Source: Microcystis panniformis FACHB-1757
GTDB lineage: Bacteria > Cyanobacteriota > Cyanobacteriia > Cyanobacteriales > Microcystaceae
Assembly: GCF_001264245.1 (NCBI RefSeq)
Contig: NZ_CP011339.1
Location: 248,001 to 312,000, forward strand
Length of the DNA: 64,000 nt
Reading direction: 5' to 3'
The notes below the pieces were generated by a model. That model had not been told where the DNA came from, searched no databases, and was given only the letters and a program-made list of their open reading frames with translations. The position numbers and the translations under genes were made by a program. Position 1 is the first letter of the stretch; the number at the start of each line of letters is the position of its first letter. Below, piece after piece: positions 44,454-54,156 of this stretch.

Positions 44454-44585
44454 TTGTTTAATCAAGATGGCGATGATCTCTGTCCACTAAAAGACTGGTT
44501 TGCTAGGAATGCAGTCGAGGCTAAAAATAGTTTATCTATTCAACAACTCGCAACGGAAAACGGTCAAATCAAACTGGAAAAATGA
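44454..44585 (+). CDS. Small protein (43 aa) overlapping the methyltransferase start
   Basis: A frame from TTG 44454, with CAGGAGC 9 bases before it, reading MFNQDGDDLCPLKDW and ending IKLEK. Its TGA overlaps the methyltransferase ATG (ATGA), as in coupled genes. Could be a real leader gene or a truncated remnant; low certainty. Confidence 0.4.
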   Translation: MFNQDGDDLCPLKDWFARNAVEAKNSLSIQQLATENGQIKLEK

Positions 44586-46615
44586 AAGAGCAAGGATTGT
44601 TATTTTCTGAAGACAGCCTTTTACCTGAAAAACTCCCCCAAATTCAGGAATTAAGACCTTCTAACAATCTTGCAGCAGTTTTTGAAGAGTGCCATAATTA
44701 TATTTACGCCAACGAAGGAATGCTCAAAGACAAGATTTTTCACGAGATGGTTAAACTAATCATCATCAAACTTCATGATGAAAAATCTGCCAAGCAATCT
44801 GTAAATTTTGGCGTTACAGCAAGTGAATATAAAGCCATCGTCGCCAATAAGTCCGATGAATTTATGTCGCGTCTTAGTCAATTATTTACCTCCATCAAGA
44901 ATCATTATCGGGGATTTTTCACCGATGACACATTCAAGTTAAAACCTTTGACTCTTGCTTATATTGTAGGCAGGTTACAGTACATTAATTTAACTAAAAC
45001 ATCTGGGGATATAAAAGGGGAAGCCTTCCAGACTTTTGTAAATAGACACCAGCGTGGAGATAGGGGAGAATTTTTTACCCCTCATCCAATTGTCCGCCTT
45101 GCGGTTGAAATGATAGACCCCAAACCAAACGAAAAAATTATAGATCCTGCTTGCGGAAGTGGTGGTTTTTTAATTCAAGCAATCAACCATGTTCGACAAA
45201 ATAATCCAGAGTTCAATATAGCAAGTTTTGTGCAAGAAAGTATTACAGGAATTGAATTTAATCCCGATGTCGCCCTTTCCGGAATGATTCGTTTAGTTTT
45301 TGAAGGTGGCACAGGTGCAGAAATTATCTGCACTAATGCGCTTATCGAAGATGAAAAATTAAATAATTCTTTTGATGTTATCTTGACCAATCCTCCTTTC
45401 GGAAATAAAGGCAAAGTAGAAGACCAGACAATTCTTAAATCATATCTTCTTGCCCGGAAATGGCATAAATCAGCGTCCAATAGTTGGGAAGTTTCCCCAA
45501 CCATTTTAGCGGGTCAGTCGCCCGATATTTTATTTATTGAGAAATCTATAAAATTATTGCGGGTAGGTGGGCGCATGGCGATTATTCTGCCCGATGGTTT
45601 ATTACAAAATATCTCTAATGGACCGATTCGGTATTGGTTGCGCTCCCAAACAAAAATATTAGGGGTTGTTTCCATACCGTCGGAAGCATTCGTGCCATAC
45701 GGTACAGGAATCAAGACATCACTTTTAGTAGTTCAAAAATTACCAGCAAACAATGATTCTTGTTTTATGGCACAAATCAAAAAAATAGGCTATGACGTTA
45801 AAGGACAAACAATATATAAGCGCAACGAGTCGGGAGTTATAGCCCGAACAAAATCAGGTTTGCCAATAGTTGACGATGATATAGATGATATTTCTCACTC
45901 TTTTAGGTCATTTATCAATGGCGAATTTGCACAAAACAGCGATTGTATTTATACAGTTAAAAACACACTGCTCAATTCGAGACTGGATGCCGAACATTAT
46001 TTACCCAATGACCAAAAATTATTAGAACATCTGAAATCTATTGGAGCGAAACCTTTAGGTGAAATTGCCGATATTTTGAGAGATTGAGCTGATTTTCGTT
46101 TAGCCAGGGATAGTGAAATTAGATATATCGCTATTTCCGATGTTGATTACCGTACAATGCAAGTTGTTTCCCAACAAATAATCAAGGCACATGAGGCCCC
46201 ATCTCGTGCAACTTATAGATTGTACAAAGGTGATATTATTACAGCAATTTCAGGAGCAAGCACGGGAACACCACGCCAAGCAACAGCCCTAATCACAGAA
46301 GATGAAGACGGGGCAATTTGCTCAAATGGATTTTCAGTATTAAGAAATATTCAGGGAGTCGAGCCTTTGTTTTTATTAGTATATATGCGAACAGACTTTT
46401 TTTTGCGTCAGATTAAAAGGTATATGACAGGTCATGCCATTCCTACTATTTTAGTAGATGATTTGTCTAAAGTTTTAGTGTCTATTCCACCCAAATCTGA
46501 ACAGCAGAGAATCGCCAAAAGTATGGCTGAAATTCAAGCAATTAGAAAAGAATCGTTAAAAGCAAGTGAGAATGTTGTTAACGAAATGAGTCTTTTACTT
46601 GGCCAATTTGAGTAA
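44582..46615 (+). pseudogene. N6-adenine DNA methyltransferase fused to a specificity domain, interrupted by TGA
   Basis: Methylates adenine in a restriction-modification-type target. Residues about 140-390 are a type I (HsdM-like) methyltransferase domain: SAM motif DPACGSGGF and catalytic NPPFGNKGK. The first frame ends at TGA 46085-46087 after IADILRD. The same frame continues without a shift (ADFRLARDSEIRYIAISDVD) into an HsdS-type recognition domain to 46615, giving 677 residues if TGA were read through. The original was probably TGG (RDWADF). No restriction subunit is near. Either two polypeptides or a dead gene. Confidence 0.85.
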
Positions 46616-46637
46616 GGCAAAAAGCAGGTTAAGCTTA

Positions 46638-46678
46638 GAAAAAGTCTTAAGGTGGTTGATTTATCCCAACCTTAAGAC
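46638..46678 (-). terminator. Terminator after ndhB
   Basis: On the minus strand, GTCTTAAGGTTGGG ... ACCACCTTAAGAC forms a stem of at least ten pairs followed by TTTTT. It lies between the convergent methyltransferase gene and ndhB. Confidence 0.75.
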
Positions 46679-46714
46679 AGGACTAGAATAGCTAGGATAA
46701 ATCAACAGGGATTC

Positions 46715-48256
46715 TCAATTCGCCCGGGAAATGTGCGTCGCCAGGGCCGCCGATTGTAGGATGGGGGTAGTGGTGACGGAATCCGTCGCTAGGGTAAAGA
46801 GAGGATTGGAGAGGATACCGGCCAGGGAAGTCGCCACTAGGGAGAGGACAATACCCACCTGTAGGGGACGCATCCCGGTAAGAGTCCAATTGATAACGGG
46901 GTAATTTTTCACCGCATCGGACATCTCTTGGGGTTCCTTGACCACCATCATTTTGACCACACGGATATAGTAGTAAATCGAGGCCACACTGGTGACTAAA
47001 CCAACGAGGACGAGGGCATAAAGTCCCGCTTGCCAACCGGCCCAGAATAGATAAATCTTACCAAAGAAGCCCGCTAGAGGTGGAATTCCCCCCAAAGAGA
47101 GGAGACAGATGCTTAAACAGAGGGTTAGCAGCGGATCTTTCTGGTAGAGTCCCGAATACTCAGCGATCTGATCGGTTCCAGTTCTGAGAGCAAAGAGAAT
47201 CACACAGGCAAAAGCCCCTAGGTTCATGAACAGGTAAATTAACAGATAGAAAATCATGCTAGAGTAACCCGCGTCAGTACCGGCGGTTAAACCAATCATG
47301 ACAAAACCCGCCTGACCGATCGAGGAATAGGCTAACATCCGTTTCATGCTAGTTTGGGCTAAGGCGACCACGTTGCCGAGGATCATGCTCAAAATTGCTA
47401 GAGCGATAAAGATAAACCGCCATTGTTCGCTCACTAGACCGAAAACCGTCACTAATAGGCGAATTGCTAGGGCAAAACCCGCCGCTTTGGAACCCACCGA
47501 GAGGAAAGCGACCACGGGAGTGGGTGAACCTTCGTACACATCAGGGGTCCACTGGTGAAAGGGAACCGCCGAAATTTTGAAGGCGATACCGGCAATCACA
47601 AAAACTAATGCGATCGCCAAGGCCAAGGACTGACCACCGTTAACATCGGTTAATTTTTGGGCAATGGCACTTAAACTGGTTTCACCTCCGGATAAACCGT
47701 AGAGAAGGGAAACACCATAGAGGAAAATCGCCGAACTAGAAGCTCCAATTAACAGGTATTTTAAAGCAGCCTCGTTCGATCGAGGATCCCGCTTCATGTA
47801 ACCGGTCATTAGATAGGAGGAAATACTGAGCATTTCTAGGGAGATGAAGATCATCACCAATTCACTAGAGCCAGATAGGAACATTCCCCCGAGGGTTGCG
47901 GTGAGCATAATGGCCAAGAATTCCGCTAGGGAGGTTCCCGCTTGTTCCACATAACGGATAGACATCAGCACTGTGGAGGCGGTAGAAAGAGCAATAATCG
48001 CCCTAAAGACGATACTGAGATTATCGCCCTCAAAAGCCCCTAAAAAGGCCACTGGTTTCGGATTGTCCCAGGCAAAATAGAGAGCAACCACAGCAGCGAG
48101 CAGACCAGCGATCGCAACGTAGGGCAGCCAACTTCTGGCACTCCGTCCCACGATTAAATCGCCGATTAAAATCACCATCAGGGTAATAATCAGGATTCCT
48201 TCGGGCCAGATAACGCCGGCGTTTAGCTGACTGGCAACAAGACTAGAAAAATCCAT
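46715..48256 (-). CDS. ndhB: NAD(P)H-quinone oxidoreductase subunit 2 (NdhB)
   Basis: Antiporter-like proton-pumping subunit of the NDH-1 membrane arm, required for respiratory and cyclic electron flow and CO2 uptake. 513 residues with about fourteen hydrophobic segments. The conserved block ISLEMLSISSYLMTGYMKRD lies near residue 140, and the central lysine helices (GIAFKISAVPFHQWTPDVYE) near 225. ATG at 48256 with GAAATTCC-type spacing and no strong ribosome site. Confidence 0.95.
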   Translation of the reverse strand: MDFSSLVASQLNAGVIWPEGILIITLMVILIGDLIVGRSARSWLPYVAIAGLLAAVVALYFAWDNPKPVAFLGAFEGDNLSIVFRAIIALSTASTVLMSIRYVEQAGTSLAEFLAIMLTATLGGMFLSGSSELVMIFISLEMLSISSYLMTGYMKRDPRSNEAALKYLLIGASSSAIFLYGVSLLYGLSGGETSLSAIAQKLTDVNGGQSLALAIALVFVIAGIAFKISAVPFHQWTPDVYEGSPTPVVAFLSVGSKAAGFALAIRLLVTVFGLVSEQWRFIFIALAILSMILGNVVALAQTSMKRMLAYSSIGQAGFVMIGLTAGTDAGYSSMIFYLLIYLFMNLGAFACVILFALRTGTDQIAEYSGLYQKDPLLTLCLSICLLSLGGIPPLAGFFGKIYLFWAGWQAGLYALVLVGLVTSVASIYYYIRVVKMMVVKEPQEMSDAVKNYPVINWTLTGMRPLQVGIVLSLVATSLAGILSNPLFTLATDSVTTTPILQSAALATHISRAN

Positions 48257-48764
48257 ATTGATTGAGGTTAAAGGAATTTGAAGTTAAAAAAGGCTTAATA
48301 CAAGCTTAGGGCATTTGATCAGCGATTCAGTGATCAGTTATCAGTGATCAGTGATCAGATGTGAGTTTTCAGTTCACCGATCGCCGCTATTGGGTTAAAA
48401 TTTCTAAAAAACCAGATAAATTTGAGATAATCTTAGCTTTTATGGGTATTATACTTGTCCATTGTCTTTTTTATCCTCTTGTCTCCTAGTCTCCTCAGCT
48501 AAGGGAAAATCTTTGATTTTTGCAGCCGAGCTAATTTCTGGTGGTGACAACTTGTCACCGAAATGTATCCACGTTAACAGGGAAAAAGTGAAAACTCAGG
48601 AAATCATGACATAGACTGGCATCGTTAGTTGTCGTTGAAGGATTCTGGTAAAATCAGGCTAGGGGAAACACCCGAAAAATCAATTGTTTTTGAGCCATCC
48701 GCTTGATTTTTTTGTGGAAAAATTTTCTAGTTCGCTCAATCCTTTTCCTTTAGCGATCGCTTGA
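48257..48764. other. Gene-free interval between ndhB and pipX
   Basis: About 500 bp of divergent promoter region. It holds CAGTGATCAGTTATCAGTGA-type repeats near 48330-48358 and a TGTCTCCTAGTCTCCTC-like tract near 48480. There is also a 17-bp perfect palindrome at 48543-48559. No gene is seen. Confidence 0.6.
48543..48559. promoter_or_regulatory. 17-bp palindrome GGTGACAA-C-TTGTCACC
   Basis: The two 8-base arms are perfectly complementary around one C, 206 bp upstream of pipX. The form suits a dimeric repressor operator, but the protein is unknown and it might be chance. Confidence 0.4.
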
Positions 48765-49037
48765 ATGAGTAACGAAACCTATCTCAATCATCCCACTTTC
48801 GGTCTATTATACAGAGTGTGTCTATTAGAAGAACATCGGGAATTATTCACCACTCTTTATGCCCAACGTCTTTTTTTTCTGGTGACGGTGGGACCAAAAA
48901 AAGTCTCGTTCGATCCGATTAGTCGTTCCGATGCTCGTCTTTTAGTGGAAAACCGGCTGCGAAATTTGCGCCGGGGCAGTAATGTGCAAGAATTTAACAG
49001 TCTCAACCAAACTTATCAACAAACCTTTTCAGTCTAG
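48765..49037 (+). CDS. pipX: PII-interacting protein X
   Basis: A small coactivator that swaps between the nitrogen sensor PII (GlnB) and the regulator NtcA. 90 residues. The Tudor-like domain is at the N-terminus (NHPTFGLLYRVCLLEEHREL), and the C-terminal helices (DARLLVENRLRNLRRGS) complete the known fold. The stop lies 3 bp before the pipY start, so pipX-pipY form an operon. Confidence 0.95.
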   Translation: MSNETYLNHPTFGLLYRVCLLEEHRELFTTLYAQRLFFLVTVGPKKVSFDPISRSDARLLVENRLRNLRRGSNVQEFNSLNQTYQQTFSV

Positions 49038-49040
49038 TTC

Positions 49041-49700
49041 ATGACGATCGCTAGTCGTATCGAGTCCATCCGTCTTACCCTACCCCCCGGCACGCGTCTG
49101 ATTGCCGTCAGTAAACAGGTATCGAGCGATTATATCCGTCAAGCTTACCGAGCAGGAGTGAGAGATTTTGCCGAAAGTAAGCTACAGGAAGCAATCTCGA
49201 AGCAGCAAGAACTAAAAGACCTCCCAGATATTTCTTGGCACTTTATCGGGCATCTACAGGCAAATAAAGCCCGCAAAGTCCTAGAATCTTTTGATTTAAT
49301 CCATTCCCTCGATAGTTTAAAATTAGCCCAAAGACTCGATCGCCTGGCCGGGGAATTAGAGATTAATCCCCAAGTTTTGCTACAGGTGAAAGTTGTCCCC
49401 GATCCCGATAAGTTCGGTTGGGACAAGGCCGAACTCTTAGCAGCTCTTCCCGATTTAGTCAACTGTCAACAGCTAAAAATTCAAGGTTTGATGACAATTC
49501 TGCCCCAGGGATTATCGGCTGAGGAAAAGTTAGCCGCCTTTGAAAAAACCAGCGATTTAGCCCAAATAATCGAGAATAGCTCTAGTTTATGCCTGCCCCA
49601 TCTATCCATGGGGATGTCTAACGATTATCCCCTGGCCGTCAAGGCCGGAGCCACTTTGATCCGGGTGGGAACTGGTATTTTTGGTGATCGCATTTACTGA
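49041..49700 (+). CDS. pipY: PipY, YggS-family pyridoxal phosphate homeostasis protein
   Basis: A single-domain PLP-binding TIM-barrel protein without known catalytic activity that controls vitamin B6 and amino-acid balance. 219 residues. The PLP lysine is in RLIAVSKQVSS (residue 25), the phosphate-binding loop in MGMSNDYPLAVKAGATLIR near 190-208, and IGHLQANKARKV is typical. Co-transcribed with pipX. Confidence 0.94.
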   Translation: MTIASRIESIRLTLPPGTRLIAVSKQVSSDYIRQAYRAGVRDFAESKLQEAISKQQELKDLPDISWHFIGHLQANKARKVLESFDLIHSLDSLKLAQRLDRLAGELEINPQVLLQVKVVPDPDKFGWDKAELLAALPDLVNCQQLKIQGLMTILPQGLSAEEKLAAFEKTSDLAQIIENSSSLCLPHLSMGMSNDYPLAVKAGATLIRVGTGIFGDRIY

Positions 49701-50021
49701 ACCATCGGCGTAAATTTACAGAAAAAACCTCTAGAAAATTTAATAATCCGTGACAATATATCTTAAAATTACAACGTTCAGTCTAGAAACTGGTGGTTAG
49801 AAATGGGGAATGGACTTTTTCCCAATCCCTGAAAACTATTCCCCCTGATACCTGATAACTGAAAAGAGGGAACTAACCGCTGCCTCCAGACGACTAAAAT
49901 GACGAACCCTTAACAAAATAGTTCCCCTGTACCAAATGAGAGCAAGAATTGTTAAAGGCCAATAAATAACCCCGACTCTAGACAAGACCACCCAAAAAAA
50001 TCTTTTGAAGGACATTAGACT

Positions 50022-50594
50022 GTGAACAACATTTTTACCAAGCTCAAAGATTTTGTCGGTATCTCCGAACAACCAGAAGACGAAGATGAAACCGACTACG
50101 AAGAAATGAATTGGGAACAGTTTTCCCCCCAAGAGAAGGATCAAAACGAAGAAGAAGAACCCCTTAATCGTCGTCAACGCGAACCTTTAAATCTCAATAC
50201 AGCCACATCTATGGGACTCAACAGAAGCAACGTGATCGGTATGCCAGGTATTAACAACAATAATGCAGAAGTAGTCGTGATCGAGCCCCATTCCTTCGAG
50301 GAAATGCCCCAAGTTATCCAAACCCTGAGAGAACGCAAATCGGTGGTTTTAAATCTCAACGTCATGGATCCCGAAGAAGCACAAAGAGCCGTGGATTTTG
50401 TCGCCGGTGGCACTTATGCAATTGATGGTCATCAAGAACGCATCGGTGAGAGTATTTTCCTATTTACCCCCAGCTGCGTTAAAGTTAGCACCCTTTCCGG
50501 AACTATTCACGATATCGCTGATAACCCGAAAATGGCTCGTCCCGTTTCCTCCGCACCTGCTTGGGGAGCCGAAAGCAGTCGATTAGCTCAATGA
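50022..50594 (+). CDS. sepF: Cell division protein SepF (Cdv2)
   Basis: Tethers FtsZ to the membrane and bundles it during division. 190 residues from a GTG. An N-terminal amphipathic helix (MNNIFTKLKDFVGI) is followed by an acidic linker and the SepF domain (VIEPHSFEEMPQVIQTLRER to RIGESIFLFTPSCVKVS, residues about 88-155). The frame on the other strand at 49836-50177 is a shadow. Follows pipY as in many cyanobacteria. Confidence 0.93.
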   Translation: MNNIFTKLKDFVGISEQPEDEDETDYEEMNWEQFSPQEKDQNEEEEPLNRRQREPLNLNTATSMGLNRSNVIGMPGINNNNAEVVVIEPHSFEEMPQVIQTLRERKSVVLNLNVMDPEEAQRAVDFVAGGTYAIDGHQERIGESIFLFTPSCVKVSTLSGTIHDIADNPKMARPVSSAPAWGAESSRLAQ

Positions 50595-50719
50595 ATCCTG
50601 CCATAGTCCTCTCGTCAGGTTTGTCGAAGCTAGAAATCGATCGATTTATCGAGAGGATGCGTTTTTTCTTGGTAGGATAGCTAAATCTCTCTTTTTTACT
50701 TTTTACTTTAAAAAATACT

Positions 50720-51532
50720 GTGTCTATTCGTTTAGGAATTATTGGCGGTGGAGTGATGGCCGAGGCCATTCTCAGCCGTTTATTAAAAAAAAATATTTAT
50801 AGTCCGGAAGCGGTGTTGGTTAGTGAACCCCAATCCCAACGGCGCAACTTTTGGGTGAATACCTACGGAGTACAAGTCAGTGAGGATAACCGGGAAGCCG
50901 CCAGAGCAACCGAGGTGTTAATCTTAGCGGTAAAACCGCAAATTTTAGAGCAAGTAGTCAATAGCTTGCTGGGAATACCCGAAAAACCCCTAATTATCTC
51001 GATTTTAGCGGGAGTTACCCTCAATCGCCTAGAAATGGGCTTTCCCGATCGGCCCGTCATCCGGACGATGCCTAATACCCCCGCCACGGTGGGACAAGGG
51101 GTTACAGCGATGGCGGCCGGTCGTCATGCGGAACCGGAACATCTGGCCGTAGCTAGAGATATTTTTGCTGCGGTCGGTTCGGTGGTGGAAGTTCCCGAGG
51201 CTTTGATGGACGCGGTAACGGGATTATCGGGATCGGGCCCGGCATTTGTGGCCTTGATGGTGGAAGCTTTAAGCGATGGTGGTGTGGCGGCCGGATTACC
51301 GCGATCAATTGCGTCTCAATTGGCCATAGAAACAGTTTTAGGGACGGCAACCCTGTTAAAAGAATCGGCCATACATCCGGGGGAATTAAAGGATCGCGTC
51401 ACTAGCCCGGGGGGAACCACGATTGCTGGGGTGAGACAATTAGAAAAAGGCTCTTTTCGATCGACTATTATCGAGGCAGTAGTGGCGGCCTATCAACGTT
51501 CTAAAGATTTAGGGCGTAGTTCCGAAAAGTAA
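50720..51532 (+). CDS. proC: Pyrroline-5-carboxylate reductase
   Basis: Last step of proline synthesis, reducing P5C with NADPH. 270 residues from a GTG. It has Rossmann LGIIGGGVMAEAIL at residues 4-17, MPNTPATVGQGVTA near 117, and the C-terminal dimer domain with LSGSGPAFVALMVEALSDGG near 168 and VTSPGGTTIAGVRQLE near 230. Last gene of the pipX-pipY-sepF-proC cluster. Confidence 0.95.
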   Translation: MSIRLGIIGGGVMAEAILSRLLKKNIYSPEAVLVSEPQSQRRNFWVNTYGVQVSEDNREAARATEVLILAVKPQILEQVVNSLLGIPEKPLIISILAGVTLNRLEMGFPDRPVIRTMPNTPATVGQGVTAMAAGRHAEPEHLAVARDIFAAVGSVVEVPEALMDAVTGLSGSGPAFVALMVEALSDGGVAAGLPRSIASQLAIETVLGTATLLKESAIHPGELKDRVTSPGGTTIAGVRQLEKGSFRSTIIEAVVAAYQRSKDLGRSSEK

Positions 51533-51553
51533 TTTTTGTATCTTTTTTAACCA

Positions 51554-51716
51554 TAAGTAGGTAGGCGTTAAAAATTATCAGACACCCCCCTTATCAAGGG
51601 GGGATTAAGGGGGGACTAAGGGGGGACTAAGGGGGGATCGGCACCCCCCTTATCAAGGGGGGCAGGGGGGATCGAACCTAAAATCCATTTTTAATTTAAT
51701 TATAACCAGCTACTTA
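51554..51716 (+). repeat. MITE family A, copy 5
   Basis: 163 bp with the TAAGTAGGTAGGCGTTAAAA and AACCAGCTACTTA ends. The centre has extra GATTAAGGGGGGACTAAGGG units between two palindromes. It lies 22 bp after proC and 55 bp before the glycosyltransferase gene. Confidence 0.85.
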
Positions 51717-51770
51717 ACTGATGTCTCGATCTGTGATAAGATACGCAGCAATTCTTGTCCAGAAAAAGTT

Positions 51771-53057
51771 ATGAATAAGAAATCTAATCGTTTTGATTTA
51801 ATGGCATTAATTGCCATTGCTGTTTTTTTTCTGGGGATTGTTTTCTGGAAAGTCCCGCTTCATTATCCCTATATCCTTAATTTTGATGAAGCGGTGGCCC
51901 TGGTACTTGCCTACGTCACTAAACAAGGTTATCGTCTCTACGAACAAGTTTGGCACGATCATTTATCGGGTTTATCTCTTTTACTAAATAGTTGGTTAAG
52001 CGTGACAGGATTTACTATCCATGCCGCGCGCCTTATGGTGCTTTCTTTGTCCACAATTATGTTAGGAATTTTTTATCTAATTCTGAGAGTTAATTGCGGA
52101 ATATTAGCTTCTTGTTTATCGGTATTTATTCTCTCAACCTGTCTAGTGTATATTACCCTATCAACGACAATGTTGCGGGAGTTACCCTCACTTTTTTTTA
52201 CAATCTTAAGTATTTTTATCATCTTTAAAGCCGTTCAATTCACGGGTAAGCTTAAGTATGGACTGTATTTACTCAGTGCCATTGCTTTCGTTTTTTCCCT
52301 GCAAATTAAACTTTCAGGCATTACTATTATCCCAACTGTAGCTTTAATTATTTTTCTCAATCAACAAAGTAGCTTTATTAAAAGAATCATTGATATTGTT
52401 ATTTGGTCAGTCGCTGTCGTTTTAGTCTTTGTCTTGGGTTCCCTGACTATTTTTCCTTTTTCCTACGAAAATATTATTAAATCTCATGTCAGCGTTGCCT
52501 CTAGTTTTACTCAAGAAAATCTCACCTTATGGACTCTCTTACAAAGCGCCCTACAGCACGAACCAATTTATCTAATCGTGACAGCGATCGCTATTATAGC
52601 GATGGTTTTTACTCGCAATATAATACCACTTTTACCGCCCTTGATCTGGTTGGGTTCTAATCTATTTAGATTCGCCACAGTCGCGCCAATTTGGCCCTAT
52701 TACTATATCCATTTAATTATTCCCGCCGTTTGGATAATTGCCTTGTTTGTCGAACAGTTAAAAATTACTGATAGCCTCGGAGAATTTAGGCAAAATCGAA
52801 AAATAACCCAGGAATTAGTTCTCAAAATGCTGATTTTTCTCTCCCTTTCTGGTCAATTTCTCTTTAATACCTTGAGAATAATTACCAATCGTGATCCTGC
52901 AATTAATGCCTACGTTCAATTTAACAAAAAGTATAAACCTCTTTTAGCAGAAGCTGTGTTTGAAAAATTTAAAAACTCCGATAAACTCCTGTTAACCGAC
53001 AATCCTCACTACATATATCAATATTTCTTGAAAACACCCCAGAAACTGCTGTCATGA
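51771..53057 (+). CDS. Membrane glycosyltransferase, ArnT/PMT-like (GT39-type), 5' part
   Basis: Integral membrane protein, 428 residues with about ten hydrophobic segments. An early loop with an acidic pair, NFDEAVALVLAYVT near residue 40, is the usual metal/catalytic site of polyprenyl-phosphate-dependent glycosyltransferases. Probably moves a sugar from a lipid carrier outside the cytoplasmic membrane; acceptor unknown. It ends in PQKLLS at TGA 53055-53057, four bases into the next frame. The next frame looks like its missing C-terminus, so a one-base frameshift is likely. Confidence 0.75.
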   Translation: MNKKSNRFDLMALIAIAVFFLGIVFWKVPLHYPYILNFDEAVALVLAYVTKQGYRLYEQVWHDHLSGLSLLLNSWLSVTGFTIHAARLMVLSLSTIMLGIFYLILRVNCGILASCLSVFILSTCLVYITLSTTMLRELPSLFFTILSIFIIFKAVQFTGKLKYGLYLLSAIAFVFSLQIKLSGITIIPTVALIIFLNQQSSFIKRIIDIVIWSVAVVLVFVLGSLTIFPFSYENIIKSHVSVASSFTQENLTLWTLLQSALQHEPIYLIVTAIAIIAMVFTRNIIPLLPPLIWLGSNLFRFATVAPIWPYYYIHLIIPAVWIIALFVEQLKITDSLGEFRQNRKITQELVLKMLIFLSLSGQFLFNTLRIITNRDPAINAYVQFNKKYKPLLAEAVFEKFKNSDKLLLTDNPHYIYQYFLKTPQKLLS

Positions 53058-53290
53058 CCAGAAAGAGATTTATCAATCAGAATCTTGATGGAGATTTTAT
53101 CCTAGAAGTCATCGAAAAAAGACAGCCGGATTTAGTTTTCCTCTATCGATTTGAAAAGCAATTTCTGCAATCACCAAAACTCAAGGATTATTTAGAGAAA
53201 AATTATATCCAGTTTCCCGATCAGCAAGAAAAAGGAACTCTCTTTATCAGTCCGAAAACTTGGCAAGAATATCAAAGTAAGGCTAATTAG
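53054..53290 (+). CDS. Probable C-terminal part of the same glycosyltransferase
   Basis: A 78-residue soluble segment, TRKRFINQNLDGDFILEVIE, then RQPDLVFLYRFEKQFLQSP. It looks like the extramembrane tail of the GT39-type protein (a few residues after LLTDNPHYIYQYFLK). It overlaps the 5' part by four bases. Either a coupled separate gene or the frameshifted end. Confidence 0.6.
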   Translation: MTRKRFINQNLDGDFILEVIEKRQPDLVFLYRFEKQFLQSPKLKDYLEKNYIQFPDQQEKGTLFISPKTWQEYQSKAN

Positions 53291-53309
53291 AAATTGTGGA
53301 CGGGGACTA

Positions 53310-53846
53310 TTAACGTTTTTTCTTTTTTACCGGTTTTTGAGCCACTTTTCGAGAACGTTTATAGGCAGATCCGATCCAATCACTACAACTATGACTCATC
53401 GCCCCTAATTCTAAACCCAGGAAAATAGCGATCGCTACCCGGGGATACTGTTGCCATAATGCGATCGCTTGCTGCGGCCACAGTCGCCAATCCCAGTCTA
53501 TACCCCAGAAACTTTGCAGGATGGGAATGATGATGATCGCCGCTAGTAAAAGAAAACTACCCAGATAAAATAACCGAAAGACCGTGCCGATCAATAAACC
53601 GTGGGATAACCAACCGCGATGACGGATCATAGAACGATAGGGTAGCCACAACCAGCGCAGATAACCCCAACGTTTGTACTGTACCGAGTGGATGTCCAGA
53701 TCTGGTCCAAACAGGAATCCGCTAAACAAATAACTGGCCAACAGTAACAGGGTTAAGTTACCACTGCCACTGACCAAAAAACTCGCCCCCGCAATCGGTG
53801 GCAGCAGAATTAGGGTAATGCGATCGTGAGTTCGACCAGAGGGCAT
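53310..53846 (-). CDS. DUF2227-family putative metal-binding membrane protein
   Basis: A 178-residue protein. Starts MPSGRTHDRITL, with conserved histidine/aspartate residues in FGPDLDIHSVQYKRWGYLRW and MIRHRGWLSHGLLIGT, which together suggest a metal site. It has four hydrophobic segments and a basic tail (KVAQKPVKKKKR). Family DUF2227, function unknown. Confidence 0.82.
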   Translation of the reverse strand: MPSGRTHDRITLILLPPIAGASFLVSGSGNLTLLLLASYLFSGFLFGPDLDIHSVQYKRWGYLRWLWLPYRSMIRHRGWLSHGLLIGTVFRLFYLGSFLLLAAIIIIPILQSFWGIDWDWRLWPQQAIALWQQYPRVAIAIFLGLELGAMSHSCSDWIGSAYKRSRKVAQKPVKKKKR

Positions 53847-53927
53847 CGGAAAAAAATTAACTCGCTCAAAAAAATAATATACTTTTTTGAAAATATGTGT
53901 TATGCTGAGAAAGTACGAAATTAATTC

Positions 53928-53999
53928 GGGCGTTTAGCTCAGTGGTAGAGCGCCTGCCTTACAAGCAGGATGCCGTAAGTTCGACCCTTACAACGCCCA
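53928..53999 (+). tRNA. tRNA-Val (TAC)
   Basis: A 72-nt cloverleaf, GGGCGTTTAGCTCAGTGGTA ... CAACGCCCA. The anticodon stem-loop is CCTGC CTTACAA GCAGG with anticodon TAC, and the T-loop is TTCGACC. CCA is not encoded. The surrounding gap 53847-54156 otherwise holds no gene. Confidence 0.95.
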
Positions 54000-54156
54000 T
54001 TTTATTCGATCCTTGCCTCGTCAAGCTTTCATACCCGATCGCCGGTTTAGATTAAAACTATTGAGGGGAATTGCTGCTGGAAGGCAAAATTGCGACTATT
54101 TGCTAGTAAGCTAGTCAGTAGGTACTAGGATTAATTCGTTGCGGCACACCGGTTAT

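Noticed and set aside
49836..50177. 113-codon minus-strand frame over the sepF start
   Set aside because: Its hydrophobic look comes from reading the acidic sepF linker on the opposite strand.
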